A DNA stretch of 45,526 nucleotides, from assembly GCF_016908465.1 (NCBI RefSeq), contig NZ_JAFBDY010000027.1:1-45526 (forward strand). Reading direction: 5' to 3'. A program made the position numbers and the translations under genes. The notes beneath the pieces are model-generated. The model was not told where the DNA came from, ran no database searches, and worked only from the letters and a program-made list of their open reading frames with translations. Positions 35,941 through 44,720 of the stretch are shown piece by piece; the stretch's first letter is position 1; every line of letters begins with the position of its first letter. Origin of the DNA: Lysinibacillus composti. Its GTDB lineage: Bacteria; Bacillota; Bacilli; Bacillales_A; Planococcaceae.

Positions 35941-37197
35941 ATGAACGCAGAGATTATCGCGGTAGGTTCAGAATTATTACTAGGGCAAATTGCCAACACC
36001 AATGCAAAATTTATGTCAAATCAATTATCAGAGCTTGGCATCAACGTGTATTACCATACAGTAGTAGGAGACAATGCAGGTCGCTTAAAAGACGCGATTG
36101 AAATTGCCGAATCACGTGCTGATTTAATCATTTTTAGCGGAGGCCTAGGCCCAACAAAAGACGATTTAACAAAAGAAACGATTGCCAAACACCTTGGCGT
36201 GAACTTAGCATTCGACGATGAAGCACTCGTTTATATAGAAGAATTTTTCACACGACAAGGCCGTACGATGACGGAGAACAATAAAAAGCAAGCACTGATT
36301 TTAGAAGGTAGCGAAGTGCTGAAAAACCATCACGGGATGGCGCCTGGTATGCTATTTGAAAAGGACAACCGTACATACATTTTACTACCAGGTCCGCCAA
36401 AAGAAATTGAGCCGATGTTCCAATTCGAAGTAAAACCAAAGCTCGCAGCCCGTTTAAATGACGGCGGTGTAATCGTGTCTCACGTTCTACGTTTCTATGG
36501 AATCGGCGAGGCAGAACTAGAAGTCAAAGTGCAAGATATATTGGATCAACAAACAAACCCAACTGTGGCGCCATTAGCATCTGATGGGGAAGTAACGTTA
36601 CGCATCACGGCAAAAGCAGAATCAGAAGAGGAAGCTTGGAAGTTAATTAATGCGAAAAAGTTAGAAATCCAAGCGATCGTCGGCGAGTTCCAATATGGCG
36701 TAGATGATGATTCTCTTGCATCGAAAACAGTGGAAATGTTGCTTCACCACGGGCTGACTATTTCTGCTACAGAAAGTTTAACAGCAGGATTATTCCAATC
36801 TGAATTAGCAGAAATTCCGGGTGTGAGCGGTACATTAGTCGGCGGATTCGTAACTTATACTCCGGAAGCGAAAATCGCACAATTAGGGATCGACAAAGCT
36901 TTATTAGATGAATTCGGGATCGTTAGTAGCGAATGCGCGGCTGCTATGTCCAAAAACGTTCGCGAAAAAATGGGTACAGATATTGGCGTCGGCTTAACTG
37001 GCGCGGCAGGCCCCGAACCTCACGATGGCCAACCAGCCGGAACGATTTGGATTGGGATCTGCATCGGCGATTCCGAACCCTACACACGCAAACTCCAACT
37101 AACAGGCATGCGCAACACAAACCGATTACGCGCGGTGAAATTAGCGTGCAGCCATTTGGTACGCTTGTTGGCGGAGAAGGGGTATGAGAGGGTTTAG
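35941..37197 (+). CDS. cinA: CinA: competence/damage-inducible protein A
   Basis: A 418-residue two-domain protein. The N-terminal MoCF-like domain (GSELLLGQIANTN at residues 8-20, FSGGLGPTKDD) belongs to the ADP-ribose pyrophosphatase-type CinA module; the C-terminal domain (SATESLTAGLFQSELAEIPG, then GLTGAAGP) is of the nicotinamide-nucleotide amidase (PncC) type. ATG at 35941 follows GAGGTTAGAGG. In Bacillales it precedes recA and can be co-transcribed; here a terminator and a separate LexA-controlled promoter follow. Confidence 0.95.
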   Translation: MNAEIIAVGSELLLGQIANTNAKFMSNQLSELGINVYYHTVVGDNAGRLKDAIEIAESRADLIIFSGGLGPTKDDLTKETIAKHLGVNLAFDDEALVYIEEFFTRQGRTMTENNKKQALILEGSEVLKNHHGMAPGMLFEKDNRTYILLPGPPKEIEPMFQFEVKPKLAARLNDGGVIVSHVLRFYGIGEAELEVKVQDILDQQTNPTVAPLASDGEVTLRITAKAESEEEAWKLINAKKLEIQAIVGEFQYGVDDDSLASKTVEMLLHHGLTISATESLTAGLFQSELAEIPGVSGTLVGGFVTYTPEAKIAQLGIDKALLDEFGIVSSECAAAMSKNVREKMGTDIGVGLTGAAGPEPHDGQPAGTIWIGICIGDSEPYTRKLQLTGMRNTNRLRAVKLACSHLVRLLAEKGYERV

Positions 37198-37224
37198 ATT
37201 GAGCTTGAGGTTCGATGGGTGGCG

Positions 37225-37390
37225 ATATCAGTCGTAATTGTGAAGTTATCGGCCTAAATTATGAAGTTATCTACCCAAAATGTGAAGATATCGCCCCAAA
37301 TTGTGAAAATATCTACCCTATTTGTGAACTTATCGCCCTAAATTGAAAATGACGACTAATTTTGAGCTTTATCGCCAGAGAATAAAGTAG
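37225..37390. repeat. 21-bp phased array, family TATCGCCCTAAATTGTGAAG
   Basis: Units start at 37225, 37246, 37267, 37288, 37309 and 37330, exactly 21 bp apart, with two decayed units to about 37390. Each reads approximately (T/A)TATC(G/T)(A/G/C)CC, an A/T stretch, then TGTGAAG. It lies between cinA and the recA control region. Positions 37391-37520 hold nothing that I recognise. Confidence 0.9.
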
Positions 37391-37524
37391 CAAAATCACT
37401 CGCCAAATCTAGCGTTGGGATATACCCCAAAAGCTTCCGATTACATTAAGGTCGATTTTGAACTATAATTAGTAACTGCGACACATTTAGAAATCTCTTA
37501 AACAACTGCATCAGTTAAAGTTAG

Positions 37525-37557
37525 AATTTGGGCTATTTTTAGTAGCCCAAATTTTTA
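37525..37557 (+). terminator. intrinsic terminator between cinA and recA
   Basis: AATTTGGGCTA (37525-37535) and TAGCCCAAATT (37543-37553) form a perfect 11-bp stem, followed by T. It separates recA from cinA transcription. Confidence 0.93.
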
Positions 37558-37561
37558 TTTA

Positions 37562-37575
37562 CGAAAATATGTTCG
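37562..37575. promoter_or_regulatory. LexA (SOS) box of recA
   Basis: CGAAAATATGTTCG matches the Gram-positive LexA/DinR box CGAACATATGTTCG with one change. It ends eight bases before the recA -35, an expected place for SOS repression. Confidence 0.85.
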
Positions 37576-37583
37576 CTTTTTTC

Positions 37584-37612
37584 TTGAAACTTATCTCAAA
37601 AACAAGTATAGT
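37584..37612 (+). promoter_or_regulatory. recA promoter
   Basis: TTGAAA (37584-37589) and TATAGT (37607-37612) with a 17-bp spacer: a strong sigma-A promoter. The recA start is 51 bp downstream. Confidence 0.85.
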
Positions 37613-37663
37613 AGAAACATAAAGAAAAAGAGAAATCGTGGATTGATATAAGGAGGAAATATA

Positions 37664-37949
37664 GTGAGTGATCGTAAAGCTGCCTTAGATATGGCGTTAA
37701 AGCAAATTGAAAAACAATTCGGTAAAGGTTCTATCATGAAACTTGGTGAACAATCAGACCGTCAAATCTCAACAACTTCAAGTGGTTCGATTGCAATCGA
37801 TGCAGCTCTTGGGGTAGGTGGATACCCACGTGGACGTATCGTTGAAATCTATGGTCCAGAATCATCAGGTAAAACAACAGTTGCTCTACACGCCATCGCA
37901 GAAATTCAAAAAAATGGCGGACAAGCAGCTTTCATCGATGCTGAGCATG
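37664..37949 (+). CDS. recA: recA exon 1 (interrupted by a group II intron)
   Basis: The first 95 codons plus one base of recA, starting at GTG after AAGGAGG. It includes the Walker A GPESSGKT and ends at AEH: the Glu corresponding to catalytic E96 of E. coli RecA is residue 94 here. The intron begins at 37950. Joined to exon 2 (40771-41549), the split codon becomes GCT (Ala) and the protein is a normal, uninterrupted 354-residue RecA. Without splicing, translation runs six codons into the intron and stops at 37964-37966, giving a useless 100-residue fragment. RecA pairs DNA strands and triggers LexA cleavage. Confidence 0.96.
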
Positions 37950-40770
37950 GTGCGTCTTGTTTCTAATCCAAATATAGTGGAAACGCTATATGAAAAATTA
38001 GAGGAATCGAGACCACGAAGATAACAATTCTTCAAATTCTTTAGGTGGTTAGATTCTAACTGCACTACTAAGTTGAACGGTGAAAATCCGTTTCAAGAAC
38101 GTTGGTTGGGTTCTTGCTCTAATACCCCGACGTGCGGTGATATAGCACTATATCACGGTGCGAAGCTCGGAGAGGACGGCGAAAATCAGACCTGTGAAGT
38201 GGTTAGAGAAGTAGTCGGGAGTCCAAAAAGTTCCTATGACTAAAGAATGCAAATGCATTGGATTGAACCTGCGGAAGTACGGCTCGTAAAGCGTGGAGTA
38301 ATCAAATAAGAAGTTACTCACCTCCAAAGTGAGGTTCAGTCTCGGATACAGTATTCGTGTTTGCTGTTATCTGAACTTATCCCCAAGAGGATAAGAGTTC
38401 TTAGCCGACCAACCAATTGGCAAAAGAATGGCTGACGGGTCAGAGTAGGAGTCTAAGGGAACTATGTAAGGATAGGTAGTGTGGAACAAGAGAACCCCAT
38501 CCGTGAATGCTAAAGCGAGTGCAAGCTGATGTCACGCAATAGTAGGAAATGACTATTAAAGATGGGGGACAGCAGCCCGTAGTAGTGAAGAAGCAGGGTA
38601 ATGCCTGTGGAGCGAAGGGGCATAGACAAAGTAGGTAAAGCAATACCAATCAAATACAGACGAATATGGTTAAGGAAGCCGTGAGAAAAGTTAATCGTCA
38701 ACTTTTGGTGAGCATAACTGACTAAAGACCATTCAATTCTCCCTATATTACAATTGTAAGAAGGTGAGAAAGTGTCTCAAAAACTTAATCAACCCGAAAA
38801 TGAAAATGAATTGAGAATAATCCTAGACTCCCTTTATAGTCAAACTAAAGAGTTAATAAATCAAGGTGATATTCCAAGATTTAAGGGATTATTTGAAGTG
38901 GCAAGCAGTAAAACGGCTATAATATCGGCAATTCATAAAGTAAAAGCGAATAAAGGTAGTAAAACAGCAGGATCAGATAATATAGTGATTGAAGATATAC
39001 TAACCAAAGATTTAGAGGAAGTTGTTCGATTAGTCCAACTTACAATGAACAACTATCAACCTAAAGAAGTAAGAAGAATCTATATTCCTAAACATGGCAA
39101 AAAGGAAATGCGACCGTTGGGGATTCCAACGATATTAGATCGAATCATACAGGAATGTATTCGATTAACTATCGATCCAATCATGGAAGCACAATTCTTC
39201 AAGCATTCTTACGGATTTCGGCCCATGAGAGATGCTAAGCAAGCTATTGAAAGGGTAGTGTTCCTCTGTAATCGTACAAATAACAATTGGGTAGTAGAAG
39301 GGGATATTAAAGGTTTCTTCGATTATGTGAATCACAATATTCTTCTAAAGCAACTATGGCACATGGGAATTCGAGATAGAAGAATCTTAATGATTATTAA
39401 AGAGATGCTAAAAGCGGGTATTTTGAATGAAATAAAAAGGAATGAGTTAGGGACACCGCAAGGAGGAATTATTTCCCCATTACTATCAAACGTTTACCTA
39501 CACAAACTTGACCAATGGGTTGCAAGAGAGTGGGAAGAGAAAACGCTACGTAATGGAACGACCTCAAGCATATCTCGATTTAGTTCCTTAAGAAACTATT
39601 CAACGATTTCAAAACCAGCATTTTTCATTCGATATGCAGATGATTGGATTCTATTCACAAACTCTAAAGAGAATGCTGAAAAGTGGAAGTACAAAATTAG
39701 TAAATATCTCAAAGAAAATTTAAAGCTTGAGTTATCAGAAGAAAAAACTTTAATTACCAATATTAAAAAGAGACCTATTCACTTTTTAGGATTTAAGGTC
39801 AAAAAGATTCCAAAAGGAAAAGGTTTTATTGGTTATTCATATCCAGATGAGAACAAACTTAAGTTAAAATTCTCTGAATTAACAAAAGAGATCAGAAAAC
39901 TAAAATACTGTACAGACACAGGATGGTTACTTAATGATATTAATCTGCTAAACAGTAAGATCAGAGGTATCATTAACTACTATAATTCAGCAACTGGGAT
40001 TAACCTAGTCATGAGAAAATTTAGAGAGAATCTAAAATACTCATCTTATAAAGCTTTAAAAAAATATGGAGGGAAATGGATTCCAGCTAATCAATGCCAA
40101 AATCTAAAATCCTTCTATCCCGAACGAATGGAACAAGTACCTGCTATTCAGTATAAGAATGAATGGATTGGAATCATTTCTTTAGGATTTGCAACTTGGC
40201 TTAAATACCCTAAGAAAAATCAAGAAGAAACCCCATATACCATTATCGGTAGAGAACTATATTATAAAAGATCTAAAAAGAAACCTTTATTAGTAAGATG
40301 TGAAGCGTTACTTAACGAAAATCATCTTGCTCTCATACTCGGAGGCTTTAAACCCAAGCTTTACAATTTTGAATACTTTATGAACCGATGTTATGCGTTT
40401 AACAGAGATAAAGGGAAATGTACTATATGTAGAATAGAGCTAACTGGTTATGGTGACACTCATACACATCATATAGATAATACACTACCTTTAAATCAAG
40501 CTAACAAAGTCAGTAATTTATCGACAATTTGTATTAATTGCCATAAATTAATTCATTCGAAAGAACTTAAAACCGATGATATTTTATTTTTAAACAAAGT
40601 GTCGTTGGTTAAATTAAAGAAATTTCGTGAAACGATAAGGGAAAAATAAGTCTTGTATTTGATAATACTTTGTTGGAACGCCGTATGCGGGGAAACTCGC
40701 ACGTACGGTGTGAAGCGGGGGAAAACAGCTCCTACAAGTAATGTTGAGGATGTCTGTTACCTATCGCTAT
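37950..40770 (+). mobile_element. group II intron in recA (2,821 nt)
   Basis: A complete group II intron. The 5' end is GTGCG (consensus GTGYG) and the 3' end is AT (consensus AY). Domain V is perfect at 40678-40711: an 8-bp stem starting ACGCCGTA, a two-base bulge, an upper stem and a GAAA loop, 34 nt with CGC as catalytic triad. Domain VI follows (about 40713-40768), with A40763 as a possible branch point. Domains I-III occupy 37950-38771 and the protein gene sits in domain IV. Excision restores the recA frame exactly, so it looks active. The CGC domain V and HNH-bearing protein recall bacterial class B or related classes; the class is not certain. Confidence 0.95.
38772..40649 (+). CDS. 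ltrA: group II intron reverse transcriptase/maturase with HNH endonuclease
   Basis: A 625-residue intron-encoded protein. Reverse transcriptase blocks: PLGIPTILDRIIQE, SYGFRP, VVEGDIKGFFD, GTPQGGIISPLLSN, and the active site Y288-A-D-D291 (FIRYADDWILF). A maturase domain X follows (about residues 370-480, with basic helices). The C-terminal endonuclease has CTIC at 550-553, an HTHHID core and CINCHKLIH. All key residues are present, so splicing help, target cleavage and reverse transcription should all work. GTG at 38772 follows AAGAAGGTGAG. Encoded in domain IV of the recA intron, same strand as recA. Confidence 0.95.
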   Translation: MSQKLNQPENENELRIILDSLYSQTKELINQGDIPRFKGLFEVASSKTAIISAIHKVKANKGSKTAGSDNIVIEDILTKDLEEVVRLVQLTMNNYQPKEVRRIYIPKHGKKEMRPLGIPTILDRIIQECIRLTIDPIMEAQFFKHSYGFRPMRDAKQAIERVVFLCNRTNNNWVVEGDIKGFFDYVNHNILLKQLWHMGIRDRRILMIIKEMLKAGILNEIKRNELGTPQGGIISPLLSNVYLHKLDQWVAREWEEKTLRNGTTSSISRFSSLRNYSTISKPAFFIRYADDWILFTNSKENAEKWKYKISKYLKENLKLELSEEKTLITNIKKRPIHFLGFKVKKIPKGKGFIGYSYPDENKLKLKFSELTKEIRKLKYCTDTGWLLNDINLLNSKIRGIINYYNSATGINLVMRKFRENLKYSSYKALKKYGGKWIPANQCQNLKSFYPERMEQVPAIQYKNEWIGIISLGFATWLKYPKKNQEETPYTIIGRELYYKRSKKKPLLVRCEALLNENHLALILGGFKPKLYNFEYFMNRCYAFNRDKGKCTICRIELTGYGDTHTHHIDNTLPLNQANKVSNLSTICINCHKLIHSKELKTDDILFLNKVSLVKLKKFRETIREK

Positions 40771-41549
40771 CTCTAGACCCAGTTTACGCACAAAAACTAG
40801 GTGTAAACATTGACGAATTATTACTTTCTCAACCAGACACTGGTGAGCAAGCATTAGAAATCGCTGAAGCATTAGTACGTAGTGGTGCCATCGATATCAT
40901 CGTAATTGACTCTGTTGCGGCTTTAGTTCCAAAAGCAGAAATCGAGGGCGAGATGGGTGACTCTCACATGGGTCTACAAGCTCGTTTAATGTCTCAAGCA
41001 TTACGTAAATTATCTGGTATCATCAACAAATCAAATACATTAGCAATCTTCATCAACCAAGTACGTGAAAAAATCGGTGTTATGTTTGGTAACCCTGAAA
41101 CAACTACTGGTGGACGCGCACTTAAATTCTACGCTTCAATTCGTCTTGAAGTACGTCGTGCAGAAACAATCAAACAAGGTACTGAAATGGTCGGGAACAA
41201 AACGAAAATTAAAGTCGTGAAAAACAAAGTAGCACCACCATTCCGTACTGCTGAAGTTGACATTATGTACGGTGAAGGGATTTCGAAAGTTGGGGAAATT
41301 GTCGATATCGGTGCAGATCTAGATATCATTCAAAAGAGTGGTTCATGGTACGCATACGGTGACGAACGTATCGGCCAAGGTCGCGAAAACGCAAAACAAT
41401 TCCTACGTGAAAACCCAGAAATCTCAAACGAAATCGAAAGCAAAATCCGTGAATCTTACGGCTTCGGTGCTTCTTACACAATCGGAGGACACGAAGAAGA
41501 AGAAGAGGAAATGGACAAAGAACTAGCATTATTATTAGATGAAGAATAA
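40771..41549 (+). CDS. recA: recA exon 2
   Basis: The rest of recA: two bases completing the split Ala codon, then 258 codons from [15 protein letters not shown] to [11 protein letters not shown]. It contains the Walker B region ([13 protein letters not shown]), loop L1 ([15 protein letters not shown]), loop L2 ([26 protein letters not shown], seen in parts) and the C-terminal acidic tail. No frame change or missing residue is seen, so the gene is functional once spliced. An open frame running in from 40653 is an artefact of intron sequence. Confidence 0.96.
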
Positions 41550-41558
41550 AATCCAAAA

Positions 41559-41593
41559 CAGCCCTCGCCATTGAATGGTAGGGCTGCTTTTTT
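41559..41593 (+). terminator. intrinsic terminator after recA
   Basis: CAGCCCT (41559-41565) and AGGGCTG (41580-41586), with inner CCAT/ATGG pairs, followed by six T. Confidence 0.92.
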
Positions 41594-41762
41594 ACGGAAA
41601 CTATTAGATTTATGGCAATCCGCATAAGAGAGGACAGCAGAGGGGGAGCTGTGTCATCAAACTTGGATAGCAAGCTATATTGGTAAAGAAATAACTTTGG
41701 CGGGATAAAAAAACTAAACGCCGTATACTAAAGTCTATGAATTCATTTCAAAACACGTACGA

Positions 41763-42086
41763 TTACTCTAGTTCAGGAGCAGAACGAGATACCCAAAAAT
41801 CTTCAATTAACAATACAATAAACGTTCCCAAATAAATTAAGCAAAACCAAAGCACTAATCCAAAAACATAGGGCAGAGAAATTAAAGAAAAGATAAATGC
41901 ACCTTGATCTAAATTCTCCCAAAAGTATTGCAACCCTTGCATTTTTACTCCCACGTATAAAATAGCAGGGAAGAGGGGTAACGCCAAACATGAGAAAACT
42001 CGTAAAATCCTATTATTTGTTTTCTTAAGTAGCACATAATGAAGTCCAAATAAAAAAATGATAAGAAACACAAAAATCACTTCCAT
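41763..42086 (-). CDS. small membrane protein of unknown family
   Basis: A 107-residue protein with three hydrophobic segments (about residues 1-17, 29-47 and 65-95). ATG at 42086 is chosen because GAGGTG lies six bases upstream; the GTG three codons earlier overlaps that site. It is transcribed against recA. I do not recognise a family; no signal for a partner or function is visible. The A+T content is high. Confidence 0.55.
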   Translation of the reverse strand: MEVIFVFLIIFLFGLHYVLLKKTNNRILRVFSCLALPLFPAILYVGVKMQGLQYFWENLDQGAFIFSLISLPYVFGLVLWFCLIYLGTFIVLLIEDFWVSRSAPELE

Positions 42087-42208
42087 ATAAAACACCTCAA
42101 GTTCAATTATTCTTACAAACAGTCATTACCAAAAATTGCTTACTATATACATAACTAGTGAAAAAAATTAGTTTTAGAAAATCTAAGTGTATGGAATTAA
42201 CTAGAGTG

Positions 42209-42540
42209 TCTAGATTAATTGAAAAACTGTCTAGATTATTGGAGTTTTTGGCTAGATTAATTGAAATTTTGTCTAGATTATTAGGGATTTTGTCTAGATT
42301 ATTTGAAGTTTTGGCTAGATTCAAAAAAGCCCGGGGAGAACAAGTAAAGTGAGAGTGAGATTTTACTATAAAAATCAAATTATTAACATTGTAGAAGTGT
42401 GGAGAAATTGAATTGTCGGGATTATCGAGAAAAAAGTCGGGATTATCGAGAAAAAAGTCGGGATTATCCGAAATTTTGACGGAATTAATTAAAAAAATGT
42501 CGGGATTTTCACCGAAAGTGTCGGGATTATTCCAAGATCC
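42209..42540. repeat. composite 21-bp array, left copy (TCTAGATTA then GTCGGGATTAT)
   Basis: Six TCTAGATTA units start at 42209, 42230, 42251, 42272, 42293 and 42314. After a spacer, six GTCGGGATT units start at 42415, 42436, 42457, 42478, 42499 and 42520. All steps are exactly 21 bp. The spacer holds a 23-nt block (42357-42379) with a GATTTT/AAAATC hairpin. The same two-part structure, with the same block, is repeated at 44721-45054. It lies just left of the LysR/EamA pair. Open frames with Leu-rich heptads across it follow from the period being a multiple of three. Confidence 0.95.
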
Positions 42541-42676
42541 GCTTGTTCAAAGGTATGTCAGCATTTCTCGAAATATTAATGCTAAGTTAAAGCCTCTGTC
42601 GATTGTTAATATTCGTTTCATCCCGAACACTATTCGACTCACGACTTTTCCACCAATTCAAAACCTCAAACCAACT

Positions 42677-42704
42677 AACCCCGTTCCTGATTTCGGACGG
42701 GGTT
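42677..42704 (-). terminator. terminator of the lysR gene
   Basis: AACCCCGT and ACGGGGTT form a perfect 8-bp stem, extended by TCC/GGA. On the minus strand it follows the lysR stop by 14 bases. The T run is weak (TTAGTT), so efficiency may be moderate. Confidence 0.65.
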
Positions 42705-42717
42705 TAAATTATTGGGT

Positions 42718-43599
42718 CTACTTCACACTCAACCAAGCTTTCAAATAATCAATAAACTTGTTCGTGGCAGGGGCCAGGGATTTTAATGAAGGAGCTGCAA
42801 TGCCAAGGGTGCGATAGTGATCGCCCTCTAGTTTCAGCTTTCGAACGTTGTTTGGCACCCGATGGATAACCATTTCAGGAAGTATACTAATCCCCATCCC
42901 GTTTTCCACCATCGAAATAATCGCCTGGTCATCGGTAAGTTCAAATTTAATATTTGGTGTGATTTTATTTTCTTTCAAAATTCTTTTTAAATCGTTGTCG
43001 CTCCCTTTTTTCGACTTGATGAGGGGCTCGTCTTTGATCATATCAAAACGAATTTCACTTTGTTCGGCAAGGGGATGTTCATCTGAAAGGATACAAAGCA
43101 TCCTATCTTTTTTTAATGACAACACTTCAAAAGGATGCGAAGTCGGTAGTGAGAGAAAGCCGAAATCAACTAAACCCATTGAAATCCATTGTTCGATATC
43201 GTCATAATCACCTTCCATTAGTTTGATTTCGATGGAAGGATAGTGTTCATTAAATTTTTTCATGATTTCAGGTAACCAGTGAATCGACACACTCGAAATC
43301 GTTCCAATCCGAACGGTCCCGACTTCCAAACCATTGATATTGGCTATTTCTTGATTCATTTCTTCATTCCACATTAGAATTTCGCGTATGTACTTTAAGA
43401 TGCGCTCTCCGTTACTCGTCAATTGGATTCCCGAACGACCTCGATTGAGTATCGAAAATCCCCATTCTGACTCAAGGCTGGAAATGGCATGACTCACTGC
43501 AGATTGAGTTAAACCTAAAGTGTCACCGGCTTTTGTAAGGCTCCCTAATTCGACAACGGTACTAAAGATTTCATATTTTGCAAGAGACAGCTTAACCAC
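42718..43599 (-). CDS. LysR-family transcriptional regulator
   Basis: A 293-residue regulator. The N-terminal winged HTH (about residues 4-65, SLTKAGDTLGLTQSAVSHAI) is followed by the periplasmic-binding-like effector domain (VGTVRIGTISSVSIHWLPEI onward). It is divergent from an EamA exporter and very probably controls it. Start choice is odd: the GTG at 43599 directly abuts AAAGGA, leaving no spacing, and a stop codon lies just upstream in frame. CTG at 43590 would give MSLAKYEIF, the usual LysR beginning, with correct spacing, so a CTG start is possible. Confidence 0.88.
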   Translation of the reverse strand: MVKLSLAKYEIFSTVVELGSLTKAGDTLGLTQSAVSHAISSLESEWGFSILNRGRSGIQLTSNGERILKYIREILMWNEEMNQEIANINGLEVGTVRIGTISSVSIHWLPEIMKKFNEHYPSIEIKLMEGDYDDIEQWISMGLVDFGFLSLPTSHPFEVLSLKKDRMLCILSDEHPLAEQSEIRFDMIKDEPLIKSKKGSDNDLKRILKENKITPNIKFELTDDQAIISMVENGMGISILPEMVIHRVPNNVRKLKLEGDHYRTLGIAAPSLKSLAPATNKFIDYLKAWLSVK

Positions 43600-43713
43600 T
43601 CCTTTTACATTAATTTATTTCATGTAAACCTTCAAAAACATTCATTTTTCTAATCCTAATTTTACAATTATACTAAGTTATAATCAAATCGGTAGAAAAT
43701 AGGTGAAGAAAAA
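43600..43713. promoter_or_regulatory. divergent control region between lysR and eamA
   Basis: A 114-bp A/T-rich gap. TATAAT at 43679-43684 is a perfect -10 for the exporter gene, but no good -35 stands 16-18 bp upstream, as expected for a LysR-activated promoter. I could not single out one T-N11-A box. Confidence 0.5.
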
Positions 43714-44658
43714 ATGGTTCAGAAAAAATCGTTCGAGATCGGTAATGGGAAAAAAGTTGACTTACAATTAAAAGCAGATTTCATGATGCTTATTGTGACG
43801 TTATTGTGGGGATCATCGTATCTGTTTATGAAGATGGGGCTCGATTCTCTTCAAGAGTTTAACCTAATTGCATTACGTTTTGGTATCGCTTTTATTTTAG
43901 CTGGAGCCGTTTTTTACAAACGATTAGTTCGTATTGACATGAAAACATTATTTTACGGATTTATATTAGGGTCGCTTTTATTTATATTAATGACGGTTGT
44001 CACAATCGGATTAAAATTCACAACCATTTCAAATGCAGGGTTTTTATTTAGTCTTTCCGTTGTATTTGTACCAATTCTCTTAGCAATCATTTTCAAAATA
44101 AAGCCCGAGAAGAAAGTTGTTTTTGGTATAGGTGTCGCGATCATTGGGATTGCTCTTTTAACATTAGATAACGGGTTAAAAGTCAATTCTGGAGATTTCC
44201 TCATCATATTGGGAGCAGTATTTTATGCTTTCCAGATCATTTTGACAGATAAGTTTACAAAAAATGCGGATTCCATCACTTTGGGGATTTTACAACTCGG
44301 GGTTGCCGGGGCATGGGGGCTATTATTTTCATTCATTTTTGAAAAGCCACATCTTCCAAACACACCTGAATCATGGGGTTCTATCATGGCATTAAGTATC
44401 CTGTGTAGTGCAATTGGATTTATCGGCCAGGCCGTAGCACAAAAACATACGACGCCAACGCACACAGGCCTGATCTTTTCTTTGGAGCCGGTATTCGCAG
44501 CTATGTTTGCCTTCATGTTCGTAGGGGAAACACTCCCAGCAAAAGGATACGTAGGGGCAATCTTAATTTTAATCGGTGTCATCGCCGCTGAAATTAAATT
44601 TAAAAAGACCTTTGTGAGAAAAAGATTCAACAAAACGGTTGAAGGTACAGAAGCATAG
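43714..44658 (+). CDS. EamA/DMT-family exporter
   Basis: A 314-residue membrane protein with ten helices in two EamA repeats (about residues 22-150 and 160-295). The first repeat has TLLWGSSYLFMKMGL; the second ends in FSLEPVFAAMFAFMFVGETL, the typical EamA closing motif. ATG at 43714 follows AGGTGAAG. Drug/metabolite-type exporters next to LysR genes often export amino acids or their analogues; the substrate here is unknown. The lysR-eamA pair stands where B. subtilis has pbpX, between two copies of the composite repeat, which suggests insertion as a cassette. Confidence 0.9.
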   Translation: MVQKKSFEIGNGKKVDLQLKADFMMLIVTLLWGSSYLFMKMGLDSLQEFNLIALRFGIAFILAGAVFYKRLVRIDMKTLFYGFILGSLLFILMTVVTIGLKFTTISNAGFLFSLSVVFVPILLAIIFKIKPEKKVVFGIGVAIIGIALLTLDNGLKVNSGDFLIILGAVFYAFQIILTDKFTKNADSITLGILQLGVAGAWGLLFSFIFEKPHLPNTPESWGSIMALSILCSAIGFIGQAVAQKHTTPTHTGLIFSLEPVFAAMFAFMFVGETLPAKGYVGAILILIGVIAAEIKFKKTFVRKRFNKTVEGTEA

Positions 44659-44664
44659 CAAACG

Positions 44665-44710
44665 AATAGGGGATGCACTGGAGTAAACTTCATTGCATTC
44701 CCTATTTTTT
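44665..44710 (+). terminator. intrinsic terminator after eamA
   Basis: AATAGGGGATGCA (44665-44677) pairs with TGCATTCCCTATT (44694-44706) with one G-U, loop 16 bases, followed by T to 44710. Confidence 0.92.
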
Positions 44711-44720
44711 AAGTGAATTG

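Noticed and set aside
40653..40770. Extended 5' start of the recA C-terminal open frame (from 40653)
   Set aside because: This part is intron domains V and VI; the exon begins at 40771.
42158..42352. 64-codon open frame with a leucine-rich heptad pattern (LSRLIEK-like)
   Set aside because: The heptads are just the 21-bp DNA repeat read in one frame. The opposite strand is open too, there is no ribosome binding site, and the unit count differs between the two copies. The same holds for the frame at 44739-45002.
42413..42748. Open frame with SGLSRKK repeats
   Set aside because: It is the GTCGGGATT array read through; the rest is low-complexity intergenic DNA and it overlaps the lysR terminator.
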